In this document: positions 1 through 7,388 of the stretch, in pieces | Layout of the letters: every line of letters starts with the position of its first letter | How positions within the stretch are numbered: position 1 is the first letter of the stretch | DNA from: DAIDKA01 sp049792815 | Lineage (GTDB): Bacteria > Pseudomonadota > Gammaproteobacteria > Steroidobacterales > Steroidobacteraceae | Direction of reading: 5' to 3' | NCBI GenBank assembly: GCA_049792815.1 | Contig: JBARBG010000104.1 | Coordinates: 1 to 28,212 of the forward strand | Length of the DNA stretch: 28,212 nt | The notes under the pieces: generated by a model | Seen by the model: the letters and a program-made list of their open reading frames with translations, nothing else | Told to the model about the DNA's origin: nothing | Databases searched by the model: none | Program-made: the position numbers and the translations under genes

Positions 1-2
1 GC

Positions 3-302
3 GCGGACGTTTATAGCTTTCCGGGGGCCAATACCGTCATCTCCGCGAGTGGGTCGACCAATGGGTTGCTGTGGGCATTGGATACCAACAACGCCGGGCA
101 AACTTCGGACACGGGCACAAATGGGCCGGCGGTGCTGCGTGCCTACGATGCGACCAACCTCGCCAGCCGGCTGTGGAGCAGCGACACACTCAGCACCGAT
201 GCCGGGGTAAACGCCGTGAAGTTTGTCGTGCCCACCGTCGCCAATGGAAAGGTATACGTCGTTGGACAGAAGGCGATGACCGTCTACGGTCTGCTGCCCT
301 GA
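3..302 (+). CDS. C-terminal part of a PQQ-type beta-propeller protein (5' end outside window)
   Basis: This is an open frame from the first bases of the window to a TGA at 300-302; the start lies upstream. The visible 99 residues contain a blade-like repeat (GLLWALDT ... LRAYDAT) and end in VPTVANGKVYVVGQ...VYGLLP. That ending is typical of the last blade of secreted or periplasmic proteins with pyrroloquinoline-quinone-like repeats, where the ANGKVYVG motif recurs. Proteins with this ending are usually extracytoplasmic, but the signal peptide and the rest of the propeller are not visible, so no substrate or catalytic role can be given. It may or may not be linked to the downstream PrsR-like regulator, which starts 160 bp away. 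Confidence 0.7.
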   Translation, partial: ADVYSFPGANTVISASGSTNGLLWALDTNNAGQTSDTGTNGPAVLRAYDATNLASRLWSSDTLSTDAGVNAVKFVVPTVANGKVYVVGQKAMTVYGLLP

Positions 303-407
303 GTCGGGTGCCAGGCACGACTCGCCGGCGGGCTGAAGGGGCGCGAGGCTGGCAGTGTGACGTAGGGCACATTTTTCCCGGAGATTTGCCTCGGCGGCGC
401 CGTCAGT

Positions 408-428
408 CTTTACACTGCAGCTGTAAAG
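408..428. promoter_or_regulatory. Perfect 7-7-7 inverted repeat upstream of the PrsR-like gene
   Basis: CTTTACA (408-414) and TGTAAAG (422-428) are exact inverted repeats separated by 7 nt (CTGCAGC). The dyad lies 33 nt before the preferred TTG start of the PrsR-like activator, in an otherwise featureless 159-bp gap. Position and symmetry suit a dimeric regulator, possibly autoregulation by the adjacent Fis-type HTH protein. No sigma-54 -24/-12 element with correct GG-N10-GC spacing was found beside it. Confidence 0.45.
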
Positions 429-448
429 TTCTGATGGTCCGGTTTGCC

Positions 449-453
449 AGGAG
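449..453 (+). promoter_or_regulatory. Ribosome binding site AGGAG selecting a TTG start
   Basis: AGGAG at 449-453 sits 8 nt before the TTG at 462. The alternative upstream TTG at 444 has no such element, so the RBS decides the start of the PrsR-like gene. Confidence 0.7.
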
Positions 454-461
454 TCTTCGCC

Positions 462-1832
462 TTGAACGAGCGCCGCAAGCTCCTGATTCTCCAGAACGAT
501 AGCGCCGTATGCCGGGAGCTGGCGTCGATTTTTTCCGATCTGGACGTCGCTTGTTGCGACATCGGCGAGCAGGCACTGGTCCTCACGCGGCGCATCGAGC
601 CGGACGTGGTGCTGTTTGATCTGGGGGAGTGCGATGCGGCCGGGGAAACGCACAACCTGGCGCTGCTGCGCCAGATCCTGAACCTGGCGCCTGCGACCAA
701 GATCATCGCCATGACGGGACAGGAAGGCCGGGATCTTGCGGTCAAGGCCGTGGGCCTCGGGGCCACCGACTTTTATCACATGCCGTTGAATGCGGCCGTG
801 TTGTCCATCGTCGTGCGCCGTGCCTTCCGTATCCGCGAGCTGGAAGCTGAGAACGGCCGTCTGCGCGAGCAAACCGGCGCGATGGCGCTCGAGGGTATCA
901 TTGGTGTCAGCGATGCCATGCGCAGCCTGTGCCGCGCCGTGGAGAAGGTCGCGCCCACCGGCGCCACGGTACTGGTGCTGGGCGAGAGTGGCACGGGCAA
1001 GGAGCTCGTGGCGCGGGCGCTGCACCGGCTGTCCGGCCGGGCGCACGACCCGTTCATCGCCATCAACTGCGCCGCCATTCCTGATCAGTTGCTGGAAAGC
1101 GAGCTGTTCGGTTACGAAAAGGGGGCGTTCACCGGTGCCACGAAACGCACCATCGGCAAATTCGAAGTCGCAGGCCATGGCACCATGTTCCTGGACGAAG
1201 TCGGAGAGATGCCCGCTTCACTGCAGGCCAAGTTGCTGCGTGTGCTGCAGGAACGCAGCATGGAGCGCATCGGCGGGCACACCCCCATACCGCTCGAGGC
1301 GCGCATCGTCTGCGCCACCAACCGCAATCTCGAAGAGCTCATCGCGGCGGGCAGCTTTCGCGAGGACCTGTTCTACCGCATCAGCGAAGTGGCCATACGC
1401 ACGCCGCCGTTGCGCGAGCGCCAGGGCGACAGCCTGCTGCTGGCCCAGTGGCTGCTGCAGCAAACCGCCGTGCGCTACGGCCGCCCGGTGCGCGGTTTTG
1501 CGCCCGATGCCATCCGCGCCGTGCAGGCGCATCGCTGGCCCGGGAATGTGCGCGAGCTGGAGAATCGCATCAAGGGTGCGGTGATCATGTCCGAGGGCCC
1601 GGTCGTGACCGCCAACGATCTGGGACTGACGGATCCGGGCGAGGAGCCCGAGCATCTGAACCTGCGCAGCGCCCGACAGCGCGCCGAGGCACAGGCGGCA
1701 CGCCAGGCACTGGCGGTGGCACACGGCAACCTGTCGCGCGCCGCCGAATTCTTAGGCATTACCCGGCCCACGCTCTACGATCTGTTGGAGAAGCACCAGA
1801 TCGATGCCAGGCAGTTCGCGCGCACCCCTTAG
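462..1832 (+). CDS. prsR: PrsR-like (PEP-CTERM-type) sigma-54-dependent activator with a degenerate receiver
   Basis: 456 residues in three parts: receiver (about 5-120), AAA+ sigma-54 interaction domain (about 145-380) and Fis-type HTH (about 415-445). The AAA+ part has Walker A GESGTGKE (174-181), an intact GAFTGA loop (221-226), Walker B FLDEVGEMP and the arginine-finger region FREDLFYR. The spacing, the DFY motif late in the receiver and the HTH ending GITRPTLYDLLEK match the PrsR family, which is associated with exosortase/PEP-CTERM surface-protein systems. The receiver is unusual. The acidic pair is replaced by Gln-Asn (LILQND, residues 8-13) and the conserved Lys by Met107, while Asp53 and Thr85 remain, so phosphorylation may be lost. 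The TTG start at 462 is chosen for its AGGAG. No prsK kinase or exosortase is visible. The stop overlaps that of the opposing glrR by 4 bp. Confidence 0.85.
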   Translation: MNERRKLLILQNDSAVCRELASIFSDLDVACCDIGEQALVLTRRIEPDVVLFDLGECDAAGETHNLALLRQILNLAPATKIIAMTGQEGRDLAVKAVGLGATDFYHMPLNAAVLSIVVRRAFRIRELEAENGRLREQTGAMALEGIIGVSDAMRSLCRAVEKVAPTGATVLVLGESGTGKELVARALHRLSGRAHDPFIAINCAAIPDQLLESELFGYEKGAFTGATKRTIGKFEVAGHGTMFLDEVGEMPASLQAKLLRVLQERSMERIGGHTPIPLEARIVCATNRNLEELIAAGSFREDLFYRISEVAIRTPPLRERQGDSLLLAQWLLQQTAVRYGRPVRGFAPDAIRAVQAHRWPGNVRELENRIKGAVIMSEGPVVTANDLGLTDPGEEPEHLNLRSARQRAEAQAARQALAVAHGNLSRAAEFLGITRPTLYDLLEKHQIDARQFARTP

Positions 1833-3172
1833 CGCTGCTTGAATTCCTCCGGCGTCAATTGGTGCCGGCCCAGCAGTTTGTAGAAATCCGTGCGGTTGCG
1901 TTTCGCCAGGCGTGCCGCCTGACTCACATTGCCACCCGTGATCTGCAGGATCTGCGACAGATAGCTGCGGGTGAACTCATCGCGCGCCTCATCGAATGAC
2001 GGCAGTTTGCCCTGGCCGCCGCCCAATGACTGCTGCACCAGTTCCACGGGAATGATGGGCGTCTGCGACAGCGCGACGTTCTGCCGCACGACGTTTTGCA
2101 GCTGGCGGATGTTGCCGGGCCAGTCGGCGGTGGCGAGCAGTTCCACGGCCTCGGGCGCATAGATCTTGCGCGCGCCGTTTTCGCCGGCCATGTGCGCCAG
2201 AAAGTGCGCCACCAGCAGTGGGATATCCTCGCGGCGCCGCAGGAGCGATGGCATCTCGATGTGCACGACGTTCAACCGGTAATAGAGGTCCTCGCGAAAT
2301 TGACCCTGCTGCATGAGCTGCTGCAGATCACGGCGCGTGGCGGAAATCACCCGCACGTTCACCGGGACGGGTGCGGCGCCGCCCACCGGTCGGATCACGT
2401 TCTCCTGCAGCACGCGCAGCAGCTTCACCTGCAGCCGCATGGGCATGTCGCCGATTTCATCCAGCAGCAGCGTGCCGCCCTCGGCGCTGCGGAACAGTCC
2501 GGGCAGGGGCGCGGGGGCGCCGCTGGCGTCCTTTTCCTGACCAAACAGTTCCGCCTCGAGCAGATCCTCCGCCATGGCGCTGCAGTTGATCACCACGAAT
2601 TCGTGATTGCGGCGCGGACCGGCCTTGTGGATGGCGCGCGCCAGCACTTCCTTGCCGGTGCCGCTCTCCCCGGTGATGAGTACGCGTGCGTCGGTGCCCG
2701 CCACCATGTGGGCCTGCGCCAGCTTTTCCTCCATCACTGAACTGCGGGTGACGATCTCGGCGCGCCAGTCCTCATCGGAGGAGCCGAACCCTGAGATCCG
2801 CAGCGCCTTCTGCACCTGGTCCAGCAGTTCCTGCTTGTCAACCGGTTTGGTGAGGAAGCCAAAGGCGCCCATTTGCGTCGCCTGCACCGCATCCGGAATG
2901 GTGCCGTGGGCCGTGAGCATGATGACCTTCAGCCCCGGCCAGCGATTCTGCAGTTCTTTGAGCAGCGCGATGCCGTCCATCGGCTCCATGCGCAGATCCG
3001 TGATGACCAGGTCCGGTCGGAAGCGGCTGGCGGCCGCCAGGGCCTGCGGGCCGCCTTCGCACGCCTCGACGTCATAGCTCTCGGCGCGCAGGCGGATGGT
3101 GAGCAGGCGAAGCAGGCCCGGGTCGTCGTCGACGACCAGAATTCGGGCTTTACGTTTGCTCGTAGTGGTCAC
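1829..3172 (-). CDS. glrR: GlrR/QseF-type response regulator lacking the GAFTGA motif
   Basis: 447 residues: receiver (about 8-125), AAA+ domain (about 140-370) and C-terminal Fis-type HTH with NRTDFYKLLGRHQL, which closely matches the GlrR (QseF/YfhA) family. The receiver is complete: DDD at 15-17, phospho-acceptor Asp59, Thr87, Lys109. Walker A GESGTGKEV, Walker B LLLDEIGDMP and FREDLYYRLNV are present. Where GlrR proteins carry GAFTGA this one reads DASGA (215-219), one residue shorter and without the Phe-Thr that contacts sigma-54. It is the third gene of a glrK-glrG-glrR operon; its GTG start overlaps the glrG stop by 4 bp, implying translational coupling. In enterobacteria GlrR drives glmY transcription; here direct sigma-54 activation looks unlikely (inference). 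Confidence 0.88.
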   Translation of the reverse strand: MTTTSKRKARILVVDDDPGLLRLLTIRLRAESYDVEACEGGPQALAAASRFRPDLVITDLRMEPMDGIALLKELQNRWPGLKVIMLTAHGTIPDAVQATQMGAFGFLTKPVDKQELLDQVQKALRISGFGSSDEDWRAEIVTRSSVMEEKLAQAHMVAGTDARVLITGESGTGKEVLARAIHKAGPRRNHEFVVINCSAMAEDLLEAELFGQEKDASGAPAPLPGLFRSAEGGTLLLDEIGDMPMRLQVKLLRVLQENVIRPVGGAAPVPVNVRVISATRRDLQQLMQQGQFREDLYYRLNVVHIEMPSLLRRREDIPLLVAHFLAHMAGENGARKIYAPEAVELLATADWPGNIRQLQNVVRQNVALSQTPIIPVELVQQSLGGGQGKLPSFDEARDEFTRSYLSQILQITGGNVSQAARLAKRNRTDFYKLLGRHQLTPEEFKQR

Positions 3173-3807
3173 TGTGGCGTACCCCCGGGGACCTTGGGCT
3201 TGTTCAGTGCCCGTTCAATGTTGGCGATGGCATCCAGTTTCGCATGCGCGTCATCCAGGTCCTTGTGCAATCGCGCATTTTCGTCAAGTTCGCTCTGCAG
3301 GCGGCGGTTCAGCGCTGCCACCCGGTCACGGTCAGTGTGATCGGCGGTAACTTGCAGGCGCTGATTTTCGGCGGTCAGCGACAGGGTCTGATCCACGGTC
3401 TGCAGGGTCAGGAAAGCCATGGCCCGTTCCGCGGGCAACAAGGTCTCCTGGGTGGCGATGAGCTCCCGCAACAGCTTCTGCGCCTTGGCGCAGTCCGTGC
3501 CCGGGTGACCCGGGGTGGCGAGGACCATGGCATAGCGCAGCTCGTGGCTGGGTGTCGGGGCCGTTTCAAAATCACGGCGGGCACCACTTAAGATCTCGGC
3601 CTGTTCGGCGGATGCGCCCTGAACCAGGCGCTGCAGCGCCTCCAGGTAGCTGGCCAGCAGCGTTGCCTGCGTGACGGCCCGATCAATGGTGGGGGGACGC
3701 TCGGGCGCGGGTGTATCGCGAGTGCCGGTGAGGCCGGCACAGCCACTGAGGAAGGCGCAACCGAAGAGCGCCAGCAGACGTTTTGGCGAGCCGGAACTAC
3801 GCGGCAT
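3169..3807 (-). CDS. QseG/GlrG-like outer-membrane lipoprotein of the GlrKR operon
   Basis: 212 residues from the ATG at 3807, which lies inside the last codons of glrK (11-bp overlap). A longer frame begins further upstream but would bury the signal peptide. The N-terminus is a type II signal peptide: basic KR, hydrophobic LLALFGCAF, then lipobox LSGC with Cys23 as the predicted lipidated residue. The mature part is helical, with a predicted coiled coil near the end (repeating ENQRL, ALNRRLQSELDENARL). Order and character match the small lipoprotein between the GlrK and GlrR genes of enterobacteria (QseG), which acts in the envelope with the sensor kinase. Sequence similarity across this family is low, so assignment rests largely on synteny and the lipobox. 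Confidence 0.75.
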   Translation of the reverse strand: MPRSSGSPKRLLALFGCAFLSGCAGLTGTRDTPAPERPPTIDRAVTQATLLASYLEALQRLVQGASAEQAEILSGARRDFETAPTPSHELRYAMVLATPGHPGTDCAKAQKLLRELIATQETLLPAERAMAFLTLQTVDQTLSLTAENQRLQVTADHTDRDRVAALNRRLQSELDENARLHKDLDDAHAKLDAIANIERALNKPKVPGGTPQ

Positions 3808-5284
3808 TGGCTCGTTCCTTGGCGCTGGCGCCGCTCGAGCTGTTCGCAGTGTCCGCAGTGCCATCGTTCTGCAGCGGCATGGTGATCCGGAAATGCGCCC
3901 CCGGGAACTGTCCGTCCATGATCTGCACGGTTCCGCCGTGTGCTGCGACGAACTCCAGCACCACCGACAGTCCGATGCCCGTGCCTTTCACACTGGTGCC
4001 ACGTGCGGACTTGCCGGTGTAGAAGGCTTCGAAAATATGCGCGCGCTCATCATGGGGAATGCCCGGACCGGTGTCCGCGACATCCAGCAGCAACTCATCG
4101 CCATCGGCCTGCGCGGACAGATAGATGGCGCCGCCCTTCGGTGAATACTTGATGGCGTTTGACAGCAGGTTGTCGAGGATGAGCCGCATCTTGCCGCGGT
4201 CGGCATTGAGCGAGATGTCCTCGATCTTCACCTCCAGGCGCACGCGCTGGCCGAGCAGCGTCAGCTGCTGGTTCTCCAGCACCTGCTTCACCAGCGGACG
4301 CAGCCGGAACTGGGTGTTCTCAAGTCCCACGCTGCTGGTCTGCCAGGCGCTGAAAGACAACAGGTTTTCAATCAGTCGCTGCAATTTGAGACCGTTCTCG
4401 CGCAGTATTCCCGTGACCTCACGCTGGTTTGAATCCAGCTGACCCACGGCGCCATCCATGAGCAGCTCCGTGCCTTCCCGGATGTTGGCCAGTGGCGTCT
4501 TCAGCTCATGTGACATGTGCCGCAAGAATCGGTTTCGTTCCGCCGCGAAGTCCAACAGCCGCCCACGCAGCCATTCAAGCTGTCGTCCCAGCCGCTCGAT
4601 GTCCTTGGGGCCGCTGACGCTGATCGGGTGCGACAGATTGCCGCGTCCCAGTTCGCTGATGGCCCGGTCGATCCGCCGCAGCGGTCGACCGACACCGAAG
4701 GTGAGGACCACGATCGCGAACACGGCCAGCGGAATCAAAAGGCCGCTCTGCCACAGCAGCAGCCGTTGGGATTGGGCGGTGCGGCGCTGAATGCCGGCGA
4801 TCCTGGCGTCAATTTCGGCTTTGCTCAGCACCGCAATCTGTTGCGCGAGTGCACTCATTTGCACGAACCGCGGCACTGTCGACTCGAGTGTTGTGCCATT
4901 CGCGCCCGCCGCCAGCACATCGGTCTCCAGCAACTTCTGCAAGGCGCCGAGCCGTGTGAGGGCCTGGGCAGCGGCTGCGGAGTGTAGCTGGTGCGCCAGC
5001 TGCACCCTGGAGGCGGTGAGCTCGGCGTCATGCGCACGGTAGAAATCCAGCAGCTTTAGCACCGGGATTTGAAGGGTGGCCCGCTCCAGCTGGAGAACCT
5101 CAGACATCAGGTCCTCGCTGGTGCGTGCTGAACCGATGCCGTCGGTGGCTATGGTGCGGCTGGCATCCGCCAGCTGCTGGATCTGCAGCGCAGCATTCGC
5201 GATGGCGACCAGCAGCGGCACGGCGATCACCGCGACGCCCAGAAGCATCAGACCACTCAAGGACTTGGGCCAGAGAAAACGCAT
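3797..5284 (-). CDS. glrK: GlrK/QseE-like sensor histidine kinase
   Basis: 495 residues. TM1 is near residues 8-30 (SGLMLLGVAVIAVPLL) and TM2 near 175-200 (LLIPLAVFAIVVLTF). Between them is a helical sensor region of about 145 residues, and after TM2 a HAMP domain. The HisKA motif is HMSHELKTPLANIREG with His259 as phospho-acceptor. The HATPase domain has N-box NLLSNAIKYSP, G1 DVADTGPGIP and G2 GTGIGLSVV, so it should be catalytically competent. It is the first gene of the operon with the QseG-like lipoprotein and GlrR, the same order as in E. coli. No Shine-Dalgarno precedes the ATG, but a TAGAAT hexamer (5293-5298, minus strand) ends 8 nt before it. galE lies 66 bp upstream on the same strand, so read-through is also possible. 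Confidence 0.88.
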   Translation of the reverse strand: MRFLWPKSLSGLMLLGVAVIAVPLLVAIANAALQIQQLADASRTIATDGIGSARTSEDLMSEVLQLERATLQIPVLKLLDFYRAHDAELTASRVQLAHQLHSAAAAQALTRLGALQKLLETDVLAAGANGTTLESTVPRFVQMSALAQQIAVLSKAEIDARIAGIQRRTAQSQRLLLWQSGLLIPLAVFAIVVLTFGVGRPLRRIDRAISELGRGNLSHPISVSGPKDIERLGRQLEWLRGRLLDFAAERNRFLRHMSHELKTPLANIREGTELLMDGAVGQLDSNQREVTGILRENGLKLQRLIENLLSFSAWQTSSVGLENTQFRLRPLVKQVLENQQLTLLGQRVRLEVKIEDISLNADRGKMRLILDNLLSNAIKYSPKGGAIYLSAQADGDELLLDVADTGPGIPHDERAHIFEAFYTGKSARGTSVKGTGIGLSVVLEFVAAHGGTVQIMDGQFPGAHFRITMPLQNDGTADTANSSSGASAKERANAA

Positions 5285-5292
5285 ATCAGGCT

Positions 5293-5298
5293 ATTCTA
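5293..5298 (-). promoter_or_regulatory. -10-like hexamer TAGAAT close to the glrK start
   Basis: On the minus strand TAGAAT is followed by 8 nt and then the glrK ATG. There is no Shine-Dalgarno in between. This spacing would place transcription initiation at or next to the start codon (leaderless mRNA). No good -35 is seen, so the call is tentative. Confidence 0.35.
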
Positions 5299-5350
5299 CG
5301 CCAGGGGGCGGCAGCCCCAGCGTGACAGTTTTCCCGGTGCTGTGAACGAC

Positions 5351-6343
5351 TTACCAGGGTTCGCGCAGCAATCGGGCCTCCCACGCCAAAGAACTGCGCA
5401 CGATGGTGTCCAGATCATCGAGCTTCGGGGTCCAGCCCAGCAGGTCGCGGATCCGGTCGGCCTTTGCGACCAGCACCACTGGGTCGCCTGCCCGTCGTGG
5501 TTCCTCACGGATTGACAGAGTGCGACCTGCCACCCGCTGCACGCTGTCGAGCACCTGGCGCACGCTGTAGCCGTGCCCGTAGCCGCAATTGAGTACGGCA
5601 CTGGCGCCCTCCCGGCGCAGGTGGTCCAGGGCCGCCAGATGGGCCCCGGCGAGGTCCTCGACGTGGATGTAGTCGCGTATCCCGGTGCCATCGGGTGTCG
5701 GGTAGTCGGTGCCGAAAACACTGACATGGGCGCGCTTGCCGACGATGGCCTCACTGGCCACTTTGATCAGCAGGGTGGCCCCAGGGGTGGCCTGACCGAT
5801 GCGTACGGCCATGTCGGATCCGGCGACATTGAAATACCGCAGGGCCACATAGCGCAGGGCGCTGGCGAGCGCCAGATCACGCAGCATCCATTCGCAGATC
5901 AGCTTGGAGGTGCCGTAGGCGTTGATGGGAACGGTCGCGGAGTCCTCGGCGGCCAGCTCACCCGTCGGGGTCCCGTATACTGCCGCACTCGAGGAGAACA
6001 CAAAGTGGCGGACCCCGGCTTCGGCACAGCATTGCAACAGGTTGCGGGTGCCGCAGACATTGTTGCCGTAATACTTGAGCGGGTCGCGCACCGACTCGGG
6101 CACGATGGTGAACGCCGCGAAATGCATCACGGTGTCCACGCCGTGCTCGCGCAGCAGTCTTCCGATCAACTGCCGGTCGCCCATGTCGCCGACGATCAGC
6201 GGCGTCGCACCGACCGCCTGGCGAAAGCCGCGCGACAGATCATCCAGGACCACGACGGATTCGCCGCGCTCGCGCAGCTGCAGGACCACGTGGCTGCCGA
6301 TGTAACCGGCGCCACCGGTGACCAGAATGGTTCCTCGCCCCAT
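5351..6343 (-). CDS. galE: UDP-glucose 4-epimerase
   Basis: 330 residues, the usual GalE length. It interconverts UDP-glucose and UDP-galactose using bound NAD+ in the cytoplasm, feeding surface polysaccharide and glycolipid synthesis. Seen here: the Rossmann motif TGGAGYIGSH (residues 9-18), the HFAAF segment after strand 4, the catalytic Ser region FSSSAAVYGTP, the YGTSK motif (Tyr-x-x-x-Lys), the RYFNVAG substrate loop, and GTDYPTPDGTGIRDYIHVEDLA, which is very characteristic of GalE. A GAGGG element lies about 5 nt before the ATG. The gene is divergent from srkA with only 32 bp between the starts, so each promoter must overlap the other's gene or 5' end. Confidence 0.95.
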   Translation of the reverse strand: MGRGTILVTGGAGYIGSHVVLQLRERGESVVVLDDLSRGFRQAVGATPLIVGDMGDRQLIGRLLREHGVDTVMHFAAFTIVPESVRDPLKYYGNNVCGTRNLLQCCAEAGVRHFVFSSSAAVYGTPTGELAAEDSATVPINAYGTSKLICEWMLRDLALASALRYVALRYFNVAGSDMAVRIGQATPGATLLIKVASEAIVGKRAHVSVFGTDYPTPDGTGIRDYIHVEDLAGAHLAALDHLRREGASAVLNCGYGHGYSVRQVLDSVQRVAGRTLSIREEPRRAGDPVVLVAKADRIRDLLGWTPKLDDLDTIVRSSLAWEARLLREPW

Positions 6344-6375
6344 GCCTGCCCTCGTAGCCGTGGTGTGATGTCCGC

Positions 6376-7386
6376 ATGATAAACAGAAAGTCCGGCAGCG
6401 GTGCTGGCGATGCGACAGCGCGCCCCTTTGAGGCGCTGAGCCCGGATGTCGTGCTCGATGCCGCGGCCTCGGTCGGTATCGAGGGCGACGGCCGCCTGCT
6501 GGCGCTGAACTCCTATGAGAACCGCGTTTATCAGCTCGGCACGGACGCCGGCAACCTGGTGCTGAAGTTCTATCGCGCGGGACGCTGGAGCGATGCGCAG
6601 ATTGCCGAAGAGCACGAATTCACCGCGGAAATGGCGGTGGCCGAGCTGCCCGTGGCCGCGCCGTTGCAGATTCACGGCGCCACGCTGTTCCGCTATCAGG
6701 ACTACCGCTTCTGTGCCTTTCCATGGATGCCGGGGCGTGCGCCGGAACTGGATGCCGCGCAGTCCCTCACCATCCTGGGCCGCGCCATTGCCCGTGTTCA
6801 CCAGATCGGCTGTGCGCGTGCCTTTCGGGTGCGGCCGCGCCTCACCGCGCAGCGTCTGGGGTGGGAGGCACGCGCGAGTGTGCTGGCGAGCGACCTGATG
6901 CCGCAGGATCTGACCGGGCGTTACGAGGAGGTCTCCGGTGAGCTTCTGGAAGCGGTCGAGGGCATATTCGAGGCAGCGGGGGAGGTCGCGGCCATCCGCA
7001 TCCACGGCGACTGCCATCTGGGCAACCTGCTGTGGAACGAACGTGGCCCGGTGTTCGTGGATCTTGACGACTGCATGATGGGTCCGCGGGTGCAGGACCT
7101 GTGGATGCTGCTGTCGGGGACGCCAACCGAGCAGCAGCGGCAGTGGGGGGAGATCCTGGAGGGCTATCAGCAATTCGCGAATTTCGATTACCGTGAGGTG
7201 CTGCTGGTGGAGGCCCTGCGCTCGCTGCGCATGCTGCACCATGCGGCATGGGTGGCACAGCGCTGGCGGGACCCGGCCTTTCCGCGGGCCTTTCCCTGGT
7301 TCGGGGAGCGTCGTAATTGGGAGAACTACGTCTTAGACCTTATGGAACAATCGTCTAACATGCGCGAGCAGCCGCTATTGCAATAG
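6376..7386 (+). CDS. srkA: Stress response Ser/Thr kinase SrkA (YihE/RdoA family)
   Basis: 336 residues, close to E. coli SrkA (328). SrkA is a cytoplasmic choline/aminoglycoside-kinase-fold protein kinase reported to protect cells under envelope and oxidative stress. Motifs seen: NSYENRVYQLG (nucleotide loop), LVLKFYRAGRW with the ATP-binding Lys, the catalytic loop HGDCHLGN (210-217, base Asp212, Asn217) and the metal-binding VDLDDCMMGP (Asp229), followed by QDLWMLLSG. The start context is weak (no clear Shine-Dalgarno). The downstream lipoprotein gene begins 2 nt after the stop and is probably cotranscribed. In E. coli srkA is coupled to dsbA; here it is not. Confidence 0.92.
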   Translation: MINRKSGSGAGDATARPFEALSPDVVLDAAASVGIEGDGRLLALNSYENRVYQLGTDAGNLVLKFYRAGRWSDAQIAEEHEFTAEMAVAELPVAAPLQIHGATLFRYQDYRFCAFPWMPGRAPELDAAQSLTILGRAIARVHQIGCARAFRVRPRLTAQRLGWEARASVLASDLMPQDLTGRYEEVSGELLEAVEGIFEAAGEVAAIRIHGDCHLGNLLWNERGPVFVDLDDCMMGPRVQDLWMLLSGTPTEQQRQWGEILEGYQQFANFDYREVLLVEALRSLRMLHHAAWVAQRWRDPAFPRAFPWFGERRNWENYVLDLMEQSSNMREQPLLQ

Positions 7387-7388
7387 TC

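Noticed and set aside
301..323. Imperfect hairpin after the PQQ-type gene (GAGTC..GTGCC / GGCAC..GACTC)
   Set aside because: It has a one-base loop at the core, a bulge and no U-tract, so a terminator is not supported.
365..400. Possible sigma-54 promoter (GGGCAC...) before the PrsR-like gene
   Set aside because: No GC dinucleotide falls at the required 10-nt distance from the GG; the TGG...TTGCC at 435-447 has the wrong spacing as well.
5305..5318. GGGGC-N4-GCCCC hairpin between galE and glrK
   Set aside because: Short 5-bp stem with no T-tract in either direction; insufficient for a terminator call.
7333..7361. TTAGAC-N17-TAACAT promoter candidate for the lipoprotein gene
   Set aside because: The spacing is right but only two of six -35 positions match, and the gene directly follows srkA.
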